From contig OZ010800.1 in the NCBI GenBank assembly GCA_963932465.1, positions 33,420,852 to 33,484,851 of the forward strand: DNA of 64,000 nt, written 5' to 3'. The notes beneath the pieces were generated by a model. The model was not told where the DNA came from, ran no database searches, and saw only the letters and a list, made by a program, of their open reading frames with translations. The translations under genes and the position numbers were made by a program. Of this stretch, positions 1 through 10,241 are shown piece after piece; position 1 is the stretch's first letter; each line of letters starts with the position of its first letter. The DNA is from Maratus speciosus (lineage: Eukaryota; Arthropoda; Arachnida; Araneae; Salticidae).

Positions 1-1600
1 GTCTATAGCAAAAGCTTGCTATATTAAGTATGTGTATAATGCTTTTAAGAGTTTTCTAACTTTTTCACTCTAAACAGTGTCTAAACAGTTTGTTTAAAGC
101 TCTGAGCTTTTCAAGATTGCTAAATATATTGGAAAAGACACTAATTAAGAGACATTGATAAACATGTTATCATGAAATTTGATGTTTAAAAACTCTACAC
201 GTAGCATAAACGTACATGTTTCCCCCTTCGTTTGTATTTAATCATTATAAATAATATGAAATGAAATTGTGTAACATAAATAAAAATAACAATTTCAATA
301 ATATTTTGTATTTTAATTTTCAGTTATATAAAAATATATGTACAGTTAGCCCAAGTAATAAGTGATTTTTAAAAGTGACAAAAATGTTAAATTGATTTAA
401 ATGGGGGGGGGGGGGCTCTTGTGATAGAATACAATTGCATAGAAGTAGATGTTGCTTCGGTTTGAGCCTATATACATTATTCTTGTTATAAAATTCAATT
501 TAAGAAGTATAAATTAATAATAATAATTAGTATAAAAGAACTTTTGTGATACAGCTAATTGTAAAAATAGAGTCTAGTATAAATAAGCTGAATGAAAAGA
601 ACAAGCAACCAAAATAAATTTAACATTGAGCTGCTTCAAAACTTTGCAAAAGGAGCCCGCCCTTCTATAGTGATAAAATTAAAATAAAAAAAGAGAGAAA
701 ACAGGAATAACGATAACACACTCTGCTACTATTATTTCCCATTTTCTGTATCATTCTTTTGGCACTAAAGAAGGAAGCTTTAAAATAAATGCAAAAAACA
801 ATTTCTCGAAATATTTCAGCTTTTCTTTGCGTTGATTTTTAAATATCACCTATTTATCGTAACAAAAAAAATTTCATATGTATGTCATCAGTTTTTAAGT
901 GCTCTCTCTGGTTTTTAAACTCTTAATGCCCCCTTCCCCCCTCCATCAGTTAGCCAGTATACATATATATATACTTAAAATGAAATCGAATGTCTAAAAA
1001 TCAAAGGAAAAAAATAATACAAAAGTTAATCATAGGAACTTGTAAATGCAAATATATATAAAACTGGCTATAATATAGTATATATATATATATACACCAA
1101 CATATACTTTAAAACTGCAGCTATTATGGCGCCTATATGTGGTACCTCGATTTTTAATTCGTATAATATTTTTTAAATATTTTATTTAGCAAAGTATATG
1201 CTTATCTAGCGTGAATGACATTCATGCATCCTGCATCCAGAACCAATTTAAGTCATTTTACAGCCCTGCTCCTGATTGCTTTTTTGGATGTTCCAATCTA
1301 TAAATCTATTCTTACTGTAATGTATCAATCTGTTCTTTATTTTTCTTAAATGTATTTAATTGTGAGAAAAAATACCATCATAGAAAAGCTGAGGCTTTAA
1401 AGCTAAAGTAAAAGGTTAACATAGTCCGTAATTTTAAATTAATAAATTTTAATTTGATAGGAAAATAGGTGATACATTGATGGGAATAAGCTAGAGCAAT
1501 AAAAATATTAACACGTAATATGAGCTTGTTATTAAAATAATACTCGGATATTAAGTATTTTTAAATTTAACATTTAAAAGAAATATTCTTCAACTGGCCA
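1..1600. other. AT-rich DNA with no recognised gene
   Basis: No convincing coding segment on either strand. The stretch holds a 13-base G run at 403-415, short TA tracts near 960-975 and 1078-1095, and many A or T runs. It reads as intergenic or intronic DNA. I could not assign it to any element family seen elsewhere in the window. Confidence 0.5.
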
Positions 1601-1639
1601 GCTGTTATTCAAAACATTATATTCTATCCCTTTAAAAGT

Positions 1640-1875
1640 TGTTGATGTACTCTCATTGGTTAATACATGCTAATATTCGATTAAAAATCGATTCTCTTAT
1701 TCTTAAATCGTACGTGACATCAGCAGTTGCGGAAGATGAAAGATGTTTGTTAGGAATAGCGACTTTCAGTTCTTTTCCCCCTTCTCTCGTAAACCTTCCC
1801 TTTTGCGGAATAGCTTTCACAACTTTGCGGGCGTTTGATCGGAATAGGCGCGTTAGTTCGTAAACAGTAATCATA
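1640..1875. other. Locally GC-richer island with overlapping short frames, possible regulatory region
   Basis: This stretch is less AT-rich than its surroundings. It has an inverted CCAAT box (cattggt near 1656), a CRE-like tgacatca near 1716 and several CpGs toward 1830-1860. Frames of about 73 codons are open on both strands over the same bases, so neither is good evidence for a protein. A promoter or an old element fragment are both possible. I recognise no homologue. Confidence 0.15.
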
Positions 1876-2599
1876 TTGGCGTATTTTAGCTTGCATGATT
1901 TGCTGAAAAAATATGTATAGATTTGTAAATTACTTCAAAAGACACTTTGACATATCAAAGGTTGTGCAGACGATATATTCAGATCTTGTGTCTTACTTTA
2001 TGTTGCAATCATTGCCGATTTCTTTTACTTAATACATGCTAAATACAGCTCAACTTGTGCAGAATATGTTTGAAAACAAAACAATACAGCGTATGTAGTG
2101 GCCAGCATACACTCATAATGCCACTGTTCGTGTGTTCGATACTTTGATACTATATCAGATTTTGAAGAAAGAATTCCTCTTCTCTTATCGACAATCTCAT
2201 TGCATCCTTGAATATTGTACAGTATTAACTATTCTGGGGGAGCACACACCATATAAAGTATACTCCATTCTTTTTAAACATAATATATTTGTCATTTAAA
2301 GTTATTCAAATTGGTACGGAGCGTCTGATTATGCTCTTGACATCATTTTATACAGTTAAAATTTCGATATAAGATAATTTAGTATTTATTTTTCTATTTT
2401 ACTTTTAATATATTGCGTACTTTCAATTTTATATCCATGCATGTCTATCTTGCATGGTTTGCTTTCCCATTTTTTAAACAGATTATACGAATTTATGTAA
2501 GATTTTGTAATTCTACGATTCGTTTATTTTCATCATTTCAATTTATCGCAGTATATGGACAACTAAAGATAATATATCATTTTCTTTGCTTCCACATGG
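1876..2599. other. AT-rich DNA flanking the Tc1-type element, nothing recognised
   Basis: No supported gene or repeat. The short plus-strand frame at 2413-2622 runs into the terminal inverted repeat of the adjacent transposon, so it is a chance frame. Confidence 0.4.
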
Positions 2600-2780
2600 T
2601 ACACTATGACGCAAAAGTTTAGACAATGAAGAAATTCTTACATACTTTGAAAAATATTTATTCAATTTTCAAATCACTGCTTGAAATTAATGTGCTGTAC
2701 ATATAAACAATATTTATAACAAAGAAAAGTGGAATTGTGCATATTGCAATAAATTAAATGGTAACAAAAATAAACTGCTG

Positions 2781-2799
2781 TCTCAAAAGTTTAGACACA
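2781..2799. repeat. Left inner direct repeat (probable transposase site)
   Basis: Contains CAAAAGTTTAGACA, the core of the outer inverted repeat at 2602-2629, in the same orientation. Its mirror partner lies at 3931-3950. Confidence 0.7.
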
Positions 2800-2827
2800 A
2801 ATTAAATAAAATCGAAATAAACAATTT

Positions 2828-3823
2828 TTAAAACCTGGTTGCGCATCCATGCTTATGTATTACGTCATATACACGAGATTGCATGGAAGAAACTAAATCT
2901 TGCATAGTTTGTGGATCGATATCGTACCATGCATTCTCAATAGATGTCTTAAGTTCCTTTTCAGAAGAGTATTGTCTAGCGTTGCTATAAACTTTGCGAC
3001 ACATGATGCTCCAAAGGTTTTCTATAGGGTTAAGATCTGGGCTACATGCTGGCCAGTCGAGAACTCTTATATTATGGGAATTAAACCAAGATTTTGAATG
3101 TTTTGCAGTGTGAATTGAAGCATTGTCTTGCTGAAATTCCCACTGAGGACCCCCTAGAAGATCAGCAAATGGCAGTAGGTTTTCTTCTAATGTCTGTGTA
3201 TAATGCTGTGAAGTTTGATGACCACTGGTGAAGGTTAGAGATACTTGTCCATTATAGCAAAAGGCTGCCCAAACCATCACCGAGCCCCCTCCTTGTCTGC
3301 GACTAAAAAAACGTCGAGGTTCCTTCCGCAAGTCATGCCAATACGATAAACAACCATCTGGACCATCCAGATTCCACTTTTTTTCATCGCTAAATATGAC
3401 TGACTGCCATTTCTCTCCATATGACATATGCTTTCGAGCCCACATAAGTCTTTGTAACTTATGATGTGGTTTCAGAGCTGGTTTCTTCTGCATTTTGCTA
3501 TAAACGATTGTTCCTTTTTCCAAAATTCGTCTACGTATCGTATCCTTTGATACAGAGAGTCCCGATGAGCTTTGAACTCCACGTACGCTCATTTGTTGAG
3601 TACTCGCTAGTCTTTGTATCAGGCGATCCTCTCGTACATTTGTCACACGTGGCCTTCCAGACCGACATTTTGCTTTATATTCGGAACCACTCGATAAAAC
3701 TCGATAAATAGATTTTTTTGACCTATTAATAATAGCAGAAATTTCAGAAACGTTCTTCCCTTCACCTTTCAACTGCCAAATCCTTGAAACCTCATTCACT
3801 TGAATTTCTTTAGCTCTCGGCAT
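2828..3823 (-). CDS. Tc1-type DD34E transposase, intact
   Basis: Predicted 331-residue cut-and-paste transposase, a usual length for the family. I start it at the ATG at 3823 (MPRAKEIQ); the frame is open six codons further upstream, but only through a TTG. The N-terminus has a helix-turn-helix segment (about residues 5-50), then a basic GRPR hook near residue 55 and a second helical DNA-binding segment. The catalytic core shows the first Asp in VIFSDEKKW, the second in QQDNASIH and the Glu in SPDLNPIENLW. The second Asp and the Glu are separated by 34 residues, giving DD34E. No stop or frameshift is present. It should bind the inverted and direct repeats at both ends of the surrounding element and excise it at TA sites. 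Whether it is expressed cannot be judged from sequence. Confidence 0.92.
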   Translation of the reverse strand: MPRAKEIQVNEVSRIWQLKGEGKNVSEISAIINRSKKSIYRVLSSGSEYKAKCRSGRPRVTNVREDRLIQRLASTQQMSVRGVQSSSGLSVSKDTIRRRILEKGTIVYSKMQKKPALKPHHKLQRLMWARKHMSYGEKWQSVIFSDEKKWNLDGPDGCLSYWHDLRKEPRRFFSRRQGGGSVMVWAAFCYNGQVSLTFTSGHQTSQHYTQTLEENLLPFADLLGGPQWEFQQDNASIHTAKHSKSWFNSHNIRVLDWPACSPDLNPIENLWSIMCRKVYSNARQYSSEKELKTSIENAWYDIDPQTMQDLVSSMQSRVYDVIHKHGCATRF

Positions 3824-3930
3824 GTCGACTATGAAGCGCAATCGTTTGCAGAACTTAAGTACTCCAAATTTGTGACATCATCGATTCTAAATTTGCATAT
3901 GCCAGCGAATATTCAAAGAAATTTAGAATA

Positions 3931-3950
3931 GTGTCTAAACTTTTGCGACA
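3931..3950. repeat. Right inner direct repeat (probable transposase site)
   Basis: GTGTCTAAACTTTTGCGACA matches the core of the right outer repeat (4100-4127) in direct orientation and mirrors the left inner site. Confidence 0.7.
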
Positions 3951-4127
3951 AGCACATTTGAATTTTTATGAAAAAAATTAGTATTATAGCAAATAAAACG
4001 ACTGTCTTTTGTACATAGCATTTTAAATCAGTTTTTGAATATATTTACAGGTTTTTGTAATTCTGACGTCATAATTCTACATTTTAAAGCTGAATGACGT
4101 CATTGTCTAAACTTTTGCGTCATAGTG

Positions 4128-4342
4128 TATTATTAAATCTATGTTTTCAGTAATATCGCTCAGACTAATACCTCTGAGGGAAGTCCTAGTATAATTGAAA
4201 TCATGAATTTATACAGTGACATAAATAATATATTTCATTATTACAAAAGTTGTGAATAGGAACATAAGTTCGAAACGAAAAGATGATAAAAACGTATAAA
4301 ACAGTGCTAACTGTACTTCACCAACACTAGTACTACATTATT
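4128..4342. other. Spacer between the Tc1-type element and a small MITE
   Basis: AT-rich with no frame or repeat that I can assign. Confidence 0.4.
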
Positions 4343-4494
4343 CAGGGTTCGTACGCTTCAAGCACTTTCAAGAACCTTTTACCAGAATTTTCATAAAGTG
4401 ATTCTACCTTCAGACATACCAACCAGCACTTTACGGAATTTCTGGTACGAAAACACCTAAAATCCCCCCAATCTCTTGATGTGTACGAATCCTG
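4343..4494. mobile_element. Short hAT-like MITE
   Basis: About 152 bp with inverted ends: CAGGGTTCGTACGCTTCAAG on the left, and CAGGATTCGTACACATCAAG on the right read from the minus strand. The CAGGGTTCGTAC start is a form I associate with non-autonomous hAT elements in animals. I could not find a matching 8-bp target duplication (acattatt left, ttatcatc right), so the assignment rests on the ends alone. Confidence 0.5.
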
Positions 4495-5600
4495 TTATCA
4501 TCCATTAATCAAATATCTAGTATCTTATATCTATCTTAGTTTCATGAACAAGAGTATATATTTCGAAGGAGTTATTTGGCCTTGTATCTGCAACAAACTA
4601 TAAACAGTAAGGGTTGTACTTGTATAGCATAAACTTTTTGGTAATTTTGGACCCTCCTCCATCCCTTTTCATCCTCCATCATCGTTATCAATGTCTAAAA
4701 GTTCTTTTGATTTTTTTTTTTTTTCATTCGTTTGGAGTGATATACAAATATATGGTTACATTTTTTTTTTCGAATACTCCATTGATTCAAATAAAGAGAA
4801 GTCAACAAAATATTACTTTATATATGAAATAAATTTATATCAAATAACATTTAAATGAAATAGATGCTATTTAAAAGTATTTAATAATAGCTTTTTGTTA
4901 CATAATGCATTCAACAATGATAATGTCTTCTTGTATACTTGCCCCCGCACGAGGGTTAGGGGGCAGACAGAATTTCTTATCAACAAAACAGGTGGACAAC
5001 ATTCTTTCTCTGTTATTTACTAGTAAACACAAGTATCATATTAAACGTACTTGGTATATTGTTTCTCGGACAGCGGATTATAAATGCATACACATTCGAC
5101 AGAAGAATAGGAATGCTAAACGTTGGGGTATTTCACATTTTCGAATTAAATAATTTTATAATAATTATATGATTTTAATAATAACTTTGTATTTTCATAA
5201 AAACAGATAACAGACATAAAAAGGATAACATACTATTTTGATGAAAAGAGCAATTTACAAATAAAAAGAGAAAGTTTTGGTTGAATCAAAAATGATAACG
5301 ATATCAAATAACAAATCAACCCTCCCCCTAGAGATATCTTACGATATCATGTGACAGAGCCCCCCTCACCCCTAAAATGATAACGTTAAATATGCACAGC
5401 CCCTAACTCTAATATTATTATTCAATAGAATTCAATCGAATAATATTATTTCTTAAAAAAAAAGCGTATTACTTTCTTTAAAAAAAAAAATTGGAAAACA
5501 TAAATGCTTACTCTCCTCAAAATATACGTTACGTCTCTTCCGTACTTTTAACCCCCGGACAATAAAAGTTATGTGATGATGACGTTTGTAGAACGTATTG
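4495..5600. other. AT-rich stretch without recognised content
   Basis: Short frames here (for example 4614-4832 and 4905-5153) are low-complexity or unrelated to anything I know. Homopolymer T and A runs are frequent near 4710, 4760 and 5455-5490. Confidence 0.4.
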
Positions 5601-5619
5601 AGAATGTGCTGAAAATCCG

Positions 5620-5905
5620 ATTATTCACATCAAATACTTTACATGGAAATGAGAGTAACTTTTCCAATTTTATAAGTTACTTACGAGAATTCATAGTTTA
5701 CACTACATTTTCGGAAACGTTTCTGCTATGGACTGTAACGTTTCTCATTTTTTTTACAATGTATTCGCTTCAAATACTTTACACAGAAATGAGCGTAACA
5801 ATTCCGATTTATTCAGTAACTCAAGAGAATTAATAGTTTACACTACATTTTTTGGAAACGTTTCCGCTATGGACTGTAACGCTTCTGATTTTTTTTACAG
5901 TGTAC
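5620..5905. repeat. Two tandem copies of a ~141-bp unit
   Basis: The blocks TCAAATACTTTACA, TAGTTTACACTACATTTT and CTATGGACTGTAACG each occur twice with the same spacing, for example at about 5629 and 5770. The overlapping open frames at 5573-5833 and 5728-5973 follow from the repeat and are not treated as genes. Confidence 0.75.
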
Positions 5906-6473
5906 CAACTGAATTTTCTGAACAATATAAGTATGGCTCTCAAAACTCGTTTTACGTTACAATCCGTCCATAGAAATTCCATTTATTTTTAACAGCCCAA
6001 ACCCTGTCTTAATTGGACATTACGATAAAATGATATTTTTTTAATAAGAAAATAAAATAAAACAATAAATGTGGCCATTGAAAGAAGAATTTTACAGCAA
6101 AAGAGCAATACGGGAAATTAAGTTACATATTTTAAAATGGAACCGGATTTTATGTAGCAAGAAAGATACTTAAACCAGCCTTAAGTCTCTTTTTTACCTT
6201 TACGCATATGTAACTTTGTGATTATTAAAAATGCTTTTAAAGTTGTAATTTAAGAATACCTAATATTTTTTTCAGCATGTTCTTAAATGAAACGTCATAA
6301 GGAATGAAAACTCGACAATATTTTATGGATACTTTTTGTAATAGAGAAAATGCTGCGCTAAAACTGAATATTCTGAATATACTACAAATTGAATAGTCTG
6401 AACAATTATAAGAAAAGCTCTCAAAACTCATTTTTCATTTTAATCCGTCCATAGTATATCTACTAGCAAGAAT

Positions 6474-6492
6474 GACCGAGCTAAGCTCGGTC
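6474..6492. repeat. Helitron 3'-terminal hairpin
   Basis: GACCGAGCTAAGCTCGGTC has perfect 9-bp arms around one central base. It lies 7 bases inside the CTAG terminus (minus strand), the usual place for the Helitron stop hairpin. Confidence 0.8.
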
Positions 6493-6539
6493 AAAATACA
6501 TTGTGTTTATCTCGATATATTATTTCCACTGAATCATTA

Positions 6540-8035
6540 TTGCTGTTTTAGTTACAATTAGCTTGACCCTGAGCCATAGAGACTCAAAATGACCCACTAA
6601 TCGAAATTTTTCATTAGCTTCACCCACAGTGACCCCAAAAATGACCCACTAATCTAATTTTCTCGAACATGTGACTTAGCCCAGTGGTCTGCGCATGCCC
6701 AGAGACAGTATAATGCAAAAATTTGTGAAAATCGGTTGAGTCGTTTTTAGGTACTATTAGCTTGACCCAAAAATGACCCACTAATCTAATTTTCTGGAAC
6801 TTGTAACTTAGCCCAATGGTCTTCTCATGCACAGAAACGCTATAATACAAAACTTTGTCAAAATCGTTTGATTCTTTTTTAGATACAATTAGCTTGACCC
6901 GCAGTGACCTAAAAATGACCCGCTAATCGAAATTTCCCGAACATGGGACATAACCCAATGGTCATCTCATGCCCAGAAACAGTATATTACAAAATTTGGT
7001 CAAAATGTTTTGAGCCTTTTTTTAGATTCGATTAGCTTGACCCTGACCCATTGTGACCCAAAATGAGCCAATAATAGAATTTTCTCGAACATGTGACTTA
7101 GCCCAATGGTCTGCTCATGCCCAGAAACGGAATAATACAAAATTTTGTCAAAATCGGTTGATATGTTTTTTAGATAAAATTAGCTTGACCCATAGTGACT
7201 CAAAACTGACCCACTAATCGAATTTTCTCGAACTTGTGACCTAACCCAATGGTCTTCTCATGCCCAGAAACAGTATAATACAAAATTTTGTCTTTATCAT
7301 TTGATTCGTTTTAAGATACAATTAGCTTGACCCACAGTGACCCAAAAATGACCCACTAATCGAAATTTCGGAACATGGGACTTAACCTAATGGTCATCTC
7401 ATGCCCAGAAACGGTATATTACAAAATTTTGTTAAAATGTTTTGAGCCTTTATTTGATCCAATTAGCTTGACCCTGACCCATTGTGACGCAAAATGACCC
7501 ACTAATAGAATTTTCTTGAACATACGACCTAGCCCAATGGTATTCGTGCCCGAAAACAATAAATTGCAAAATTTCGACAAAATCGTTAGAGCCATTTTCT
7601 AAATAAACTTAGCTTGACCCACAGTGACTTAAAAATTACCCACTAATCGAATTTTCTCGAACAGGTGACTTAGCCCAATGGTCTTCTCGTAATCAAAAAC
7701 TGCAGAATATAAAGTTTAGTCAAAATCGTTAGAGCCCTTTTTTAGATAAAAGTAGCTTGACAGGCAGTGACCCAAAAATGACCCGCTAATCGAAATTTCT
7801 CGAACATGTGACGTAGCCCAATAGTCTTCTCGTACCCCAAAATGGTTGTATACAAAATTTAATCAAAATAGATTGAGCCGTTTTTTAGATATAATTAGCT
7901 TGACTCTGACCCATAATGACCCAAAATGACCCACTAATAAAATTTTCTCGAACATGTGACCTTGCCCGATGGTCTTATTGTTCCCGAAAATGGTAAAATA
8001 CAAAATTCTGTCAAAATCGTTGGAGCCGTTTTTAA
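6540..8035. repeat. About ten diverged tandem units of ~145 bp inside the Helitron
   Basis: Each unit runs from TTAGCTTGACCC through TGACCCACTAATCGAAATTT, then a GACTTAGCCCAATGGTC block, to a CAAAATCGTTTGAGCC block. Copies start near 6549, 6757, 6885, 7030, 7181, 7320, 7461, 7610, 7751 and 7896. Minus-strand frames at 6620-6850 and 7863-8102 are products of this array. Confidence 0.85.
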
Positions 8036-8705
8036 GATAAAATTTACATACACACACAATTTTTGCTCGCATTATAGTATAAGATTTATTCTTAACATAC
8101 AAAACCTGTCTTAAGGGAACGTCCTGATAAAATGAACTTTCTTTGTATAAAAAAGTAAAATAAAAGAATAAATGCGGCCATTGAAAGAAGAATTTAACAG
8201 TAAATCAGCAACATGGAAAATTACGTTACATATTTTGAAAAGAAACCGGATATGATATAGAAAAAAAACGATACTTAAATCAGTCTTAAAATTCTGTTAA
8301 GTATTCTGTTTTTCTCCTTTACCCATATGTGACTTTGTTTGTGTTATTAAAAAAGCGTTTTAATTTGTGTTTTACGAACACGTAATATTGTTTTCGTCAT
8401 GTTCTTAAATCAAAAACCATAATGTATGAAACCTCGATAATAGTTTATGGATACCTTGTAAAAAATATAAAATATTGTGCTAAAAATTATATTCTGAACA
8501 AGTACAAGAAAAGCTCTCAAAACTCATTTTACGTTACAATCCGCGTCAATAATAATTCTATTTATCCTTAACAGCACAAACCCTGTCTTAAGGGAACATC
8601 TTAATAGAATTAACTTTCTTTGTATAAAAGAATAAAACATTAAATCGTTGAACGAAGAATTTAACAGAAAACAAGTTGGAAATTGCACGTCAAACGTGGC
8701 AAATG

Positions 8706-9401
8706 AGGTGCGTTCGTACTATAACTAGTTTTATAATTATTTTTTGCACCCCATATTGTACTTAATGTATAATTTTTTTGCACTTCATAAAGTGCATAGT
8801 CTGATACATCATTAAAATGCACTTCCAATAATTTTTTCGGAACACTTTTGACTGTCCCTGTAATTAAACTATACATCCGATTTTCCTAAAATTTGAAATA
8901 GCTCAACAAAATTTTGCAACAATTATATCTTTAAAATTTCAGACCATTCGGAAGGCTGTAATATCATTAAAATGCACTTGCAATAATTTTTCCCATTGGC
9001 CGTAATGTAAAGAAAAACTTTTGACTGTCCCTGTAATTAAACTATACATCCGATTTTCCTAAAATTTGAAATGGCTCGACAAAATTTTGCAACAATTATA
9101 TCTTTAAAATTTCAAAACATTCGGAAGGCTCTAATATCATTAAAATCCACTTGCAATAATTTTTCCCATTGGCCGTAATGTAAAGAAAAACTTTTGACTG
9201 TCCCTGTAATTAAACTATACATCCGATTTTCATAAAATTTGAAATGGCTCGACAAAATTTTGCAGCAATCATGTATTTGAAATTTCAGACCATTCGGTTG
9301 GGTAGTTTTTGCTCTGTTACATGCGGACAGACGGACGGACAGACGGACGGACTGAACGACGAATATAGGTGCTACGTATTTATATAATTACGAACGCACC
9401 T
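8706..9401. mobile_element. Insertion with AGGTGCGTTCGTA inverted ends and ~170-bp internal repeats
   Basis: This block splits the third ~480-bp tandem unit. It starts AGGTGCGTTCGTA (8706-8718) and ends with the reverse complement (9389-9401). Inside are about three ~170-bp units sharing CCCATTGGCCGTAATGTAA, TTTTGACTGTCCCTGTAAT and GGCTCGACAAAATTTTGCA, then a GACGGACGGACAGACGG tract near 9330. A partial copy of its left part is at about 61986-62190. Similarity between the copies begins some 15-20 bp to the left of the inverted repeat, so the exact left boundary is uncertain. No transposase frame; superfamily unknown. Confidence 0.6.
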
Positions 9402-9540
9402 AAAAAAAGAGCCTTGCGGTAAAATAAATTACATATTTTAAAAATAAACATCACATTATATAAAAAGGACGACACTTATATCAGTCATAAATCTCTCAAT
9501 TAATATTATAATCAATCCGCAATTTTTGAATTCTTAACAA

Positions 9541-9760
9541 TTAAATCGCTTCATAAAATGAATCTTCTAAGTTAAAAAATATATCCAGTTTTCGCCCACG
9601 CAAATATCCCAAGAAGATCAACTGCGCACAGACACCTTCGCGATTCGCTGCTTGAAGTTTTCCGGTAAGTACATACGAAGAGTACTTACCGTGAATATTT
9701 CTGGGAGGGAAGACGCCTGCAACCCTCCGAGCGTCTTCAGGGCTTTCCCGCAATTTCATA
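9541..9760 (-). other. Hairpin-rich segment with a ~72-codon minus-strand frame, unrecognised
   Basis: The minus strand is open from an ATG at 9759 to 9541 (RRVAGVFPPRNIHGKYSSYV within it). The same DNA holds two strong hairpins: GTAAGTAC with GTACTTAC (about 9664-9689), and AAGACGC with GCGTCTT (about 9710-9737). It is much richer in GC than its surroundings. I cannot place the peptide in any family. A decayed or captured repeat with structured ends is as likely as a gene. Confidence 0.25.
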
Positions 9761-10241
9761 AAAATGCTTATAAAAATAATCTTAACTTAAATTTTCTTTC
9801 CCTATGCACCTTTATTTTATAATATTTTAAAATACAATTCTTTTAAAAAAAAATTTGTCTGCGACAGTTTTTTTTTTTTAAATTATTATTATTTTTTTTT
9901 TTTATTTTTTTTTTTTTTTTAACGGAAAAATAATTGTAACCGCTCGGAGGGAGAGAGAAAACAAAGGACTTCAGAAAAAAAGAGGATTCTCCCGTCACGG
10001 ACAGAGTTTGTTTCAAGGTAAGGCTTTATTTATTTATTTTTTATATATATATCTAAATGTGATATCAATTTTCTGGCACACGTATTTTTTAATTTTACTC
10101 CAAAATATAAGTTAAAAAAAGTTTAGTTAAAATTTAAAATTTCATTGTCTTATACAAATTTCCTCGTTTTATTTAAAAGTAGCTGACCCTCCAGCGTCGC
10201 CCGTGATAATAATCTTAAATGATCCTCACATTTCTATGATT
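9761..10241. other. T-rich spacer
   Basis: Long broken T tract at about 9865-9920, then a short GC-richer stretch ending CAAGGTAAGG near 10015, which resembles a splice donor. No frame supports an exon there. Confidence 0.35.

Larger units (their letters stand above)
2602..4127 (-). mobile_element. Complete Tc1-type DNA transposon with IR/DR ends
   Basis: A 1526-bp element bounded by TA dinucleotides at 2600-2601 and 4128-4129, the expected target duplication of the IS630-Tc1-mariner superfamily. The outer 28 bp at 2602-2629 and 4100-4127 are perfect inverted repeats beginning CACTATGACGCAAAAGTTTA. A shorter version of the same motif recurs inside each end, at about 2781-2799 and 3931-3950, roughly 180 bp from each terminus. 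That is the inverted-repeat/direct-repeat layout used as paired transposase binding sites in this group. One open transposase gene lies between on the minus strand. Intact ends, target duplication and reading frame point to a young, possibly autonomous copy. Confidence 0.9.
6463..8084 (-). mobile_element. Non-autonomous Helitron filled with a ~145-bp minisatellite
   Basis: On the minus strand the 5' end is TCTTATACTATAATGCGAGC at 8084, preceded by A at 8085. The 3' end is CTAG (6466-6463) followed by T, preceded by a 19-base hairpin. This matches the Helitron pattern: 5' TC, 3' hairpin plus CTRR, insertion between A and T with no target duplication. The flanks are the two halves of a ~480-bp tandem repeat, and uninterrupted copies at 5975-6010 and 8550-8595 show the continuous target. 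Length 1622 bp. No Rep-helicase frame is present, so mobility would need proteins from elsewhere. Confidence 0.8.
5930..9540 (+). repeat. Three tandem copies of a ~480-bp repeat, two of them interrupted
   Basis: The block CTCTCAAAACTC, then an ATCCGTCC-like segment, then AACCCTGTCTTAA occurs near 5940-6010, 6418-6462 continuing at 8085-8115, and 8513-8595. Between them the same order of subsegments recurs (GGCCATTGAAAGAAGAAT, ACATATTTTAAAA, ATACTTAAA, ATGTTCTTAAAT). The second copy is split by a Helitron (6463-8084) and the third by another insertion (about 8706-9401), after which the unit resumes near 9410. Without the Helitron the copy-to-copy distance is about 478 bp. No coding content. 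Confidence 0.8.

Noticed and set aside
1639..1874. Opposed 73-74-codon frames
   Set aside because: Open on both strands over the same bases, with no family resemblance.
6620..8102. Short minus-strand frames
   Set aside because: Produced by the ~145-bp minisatellite inside the Helitron; the similar peptides reflect the DNA repeat.
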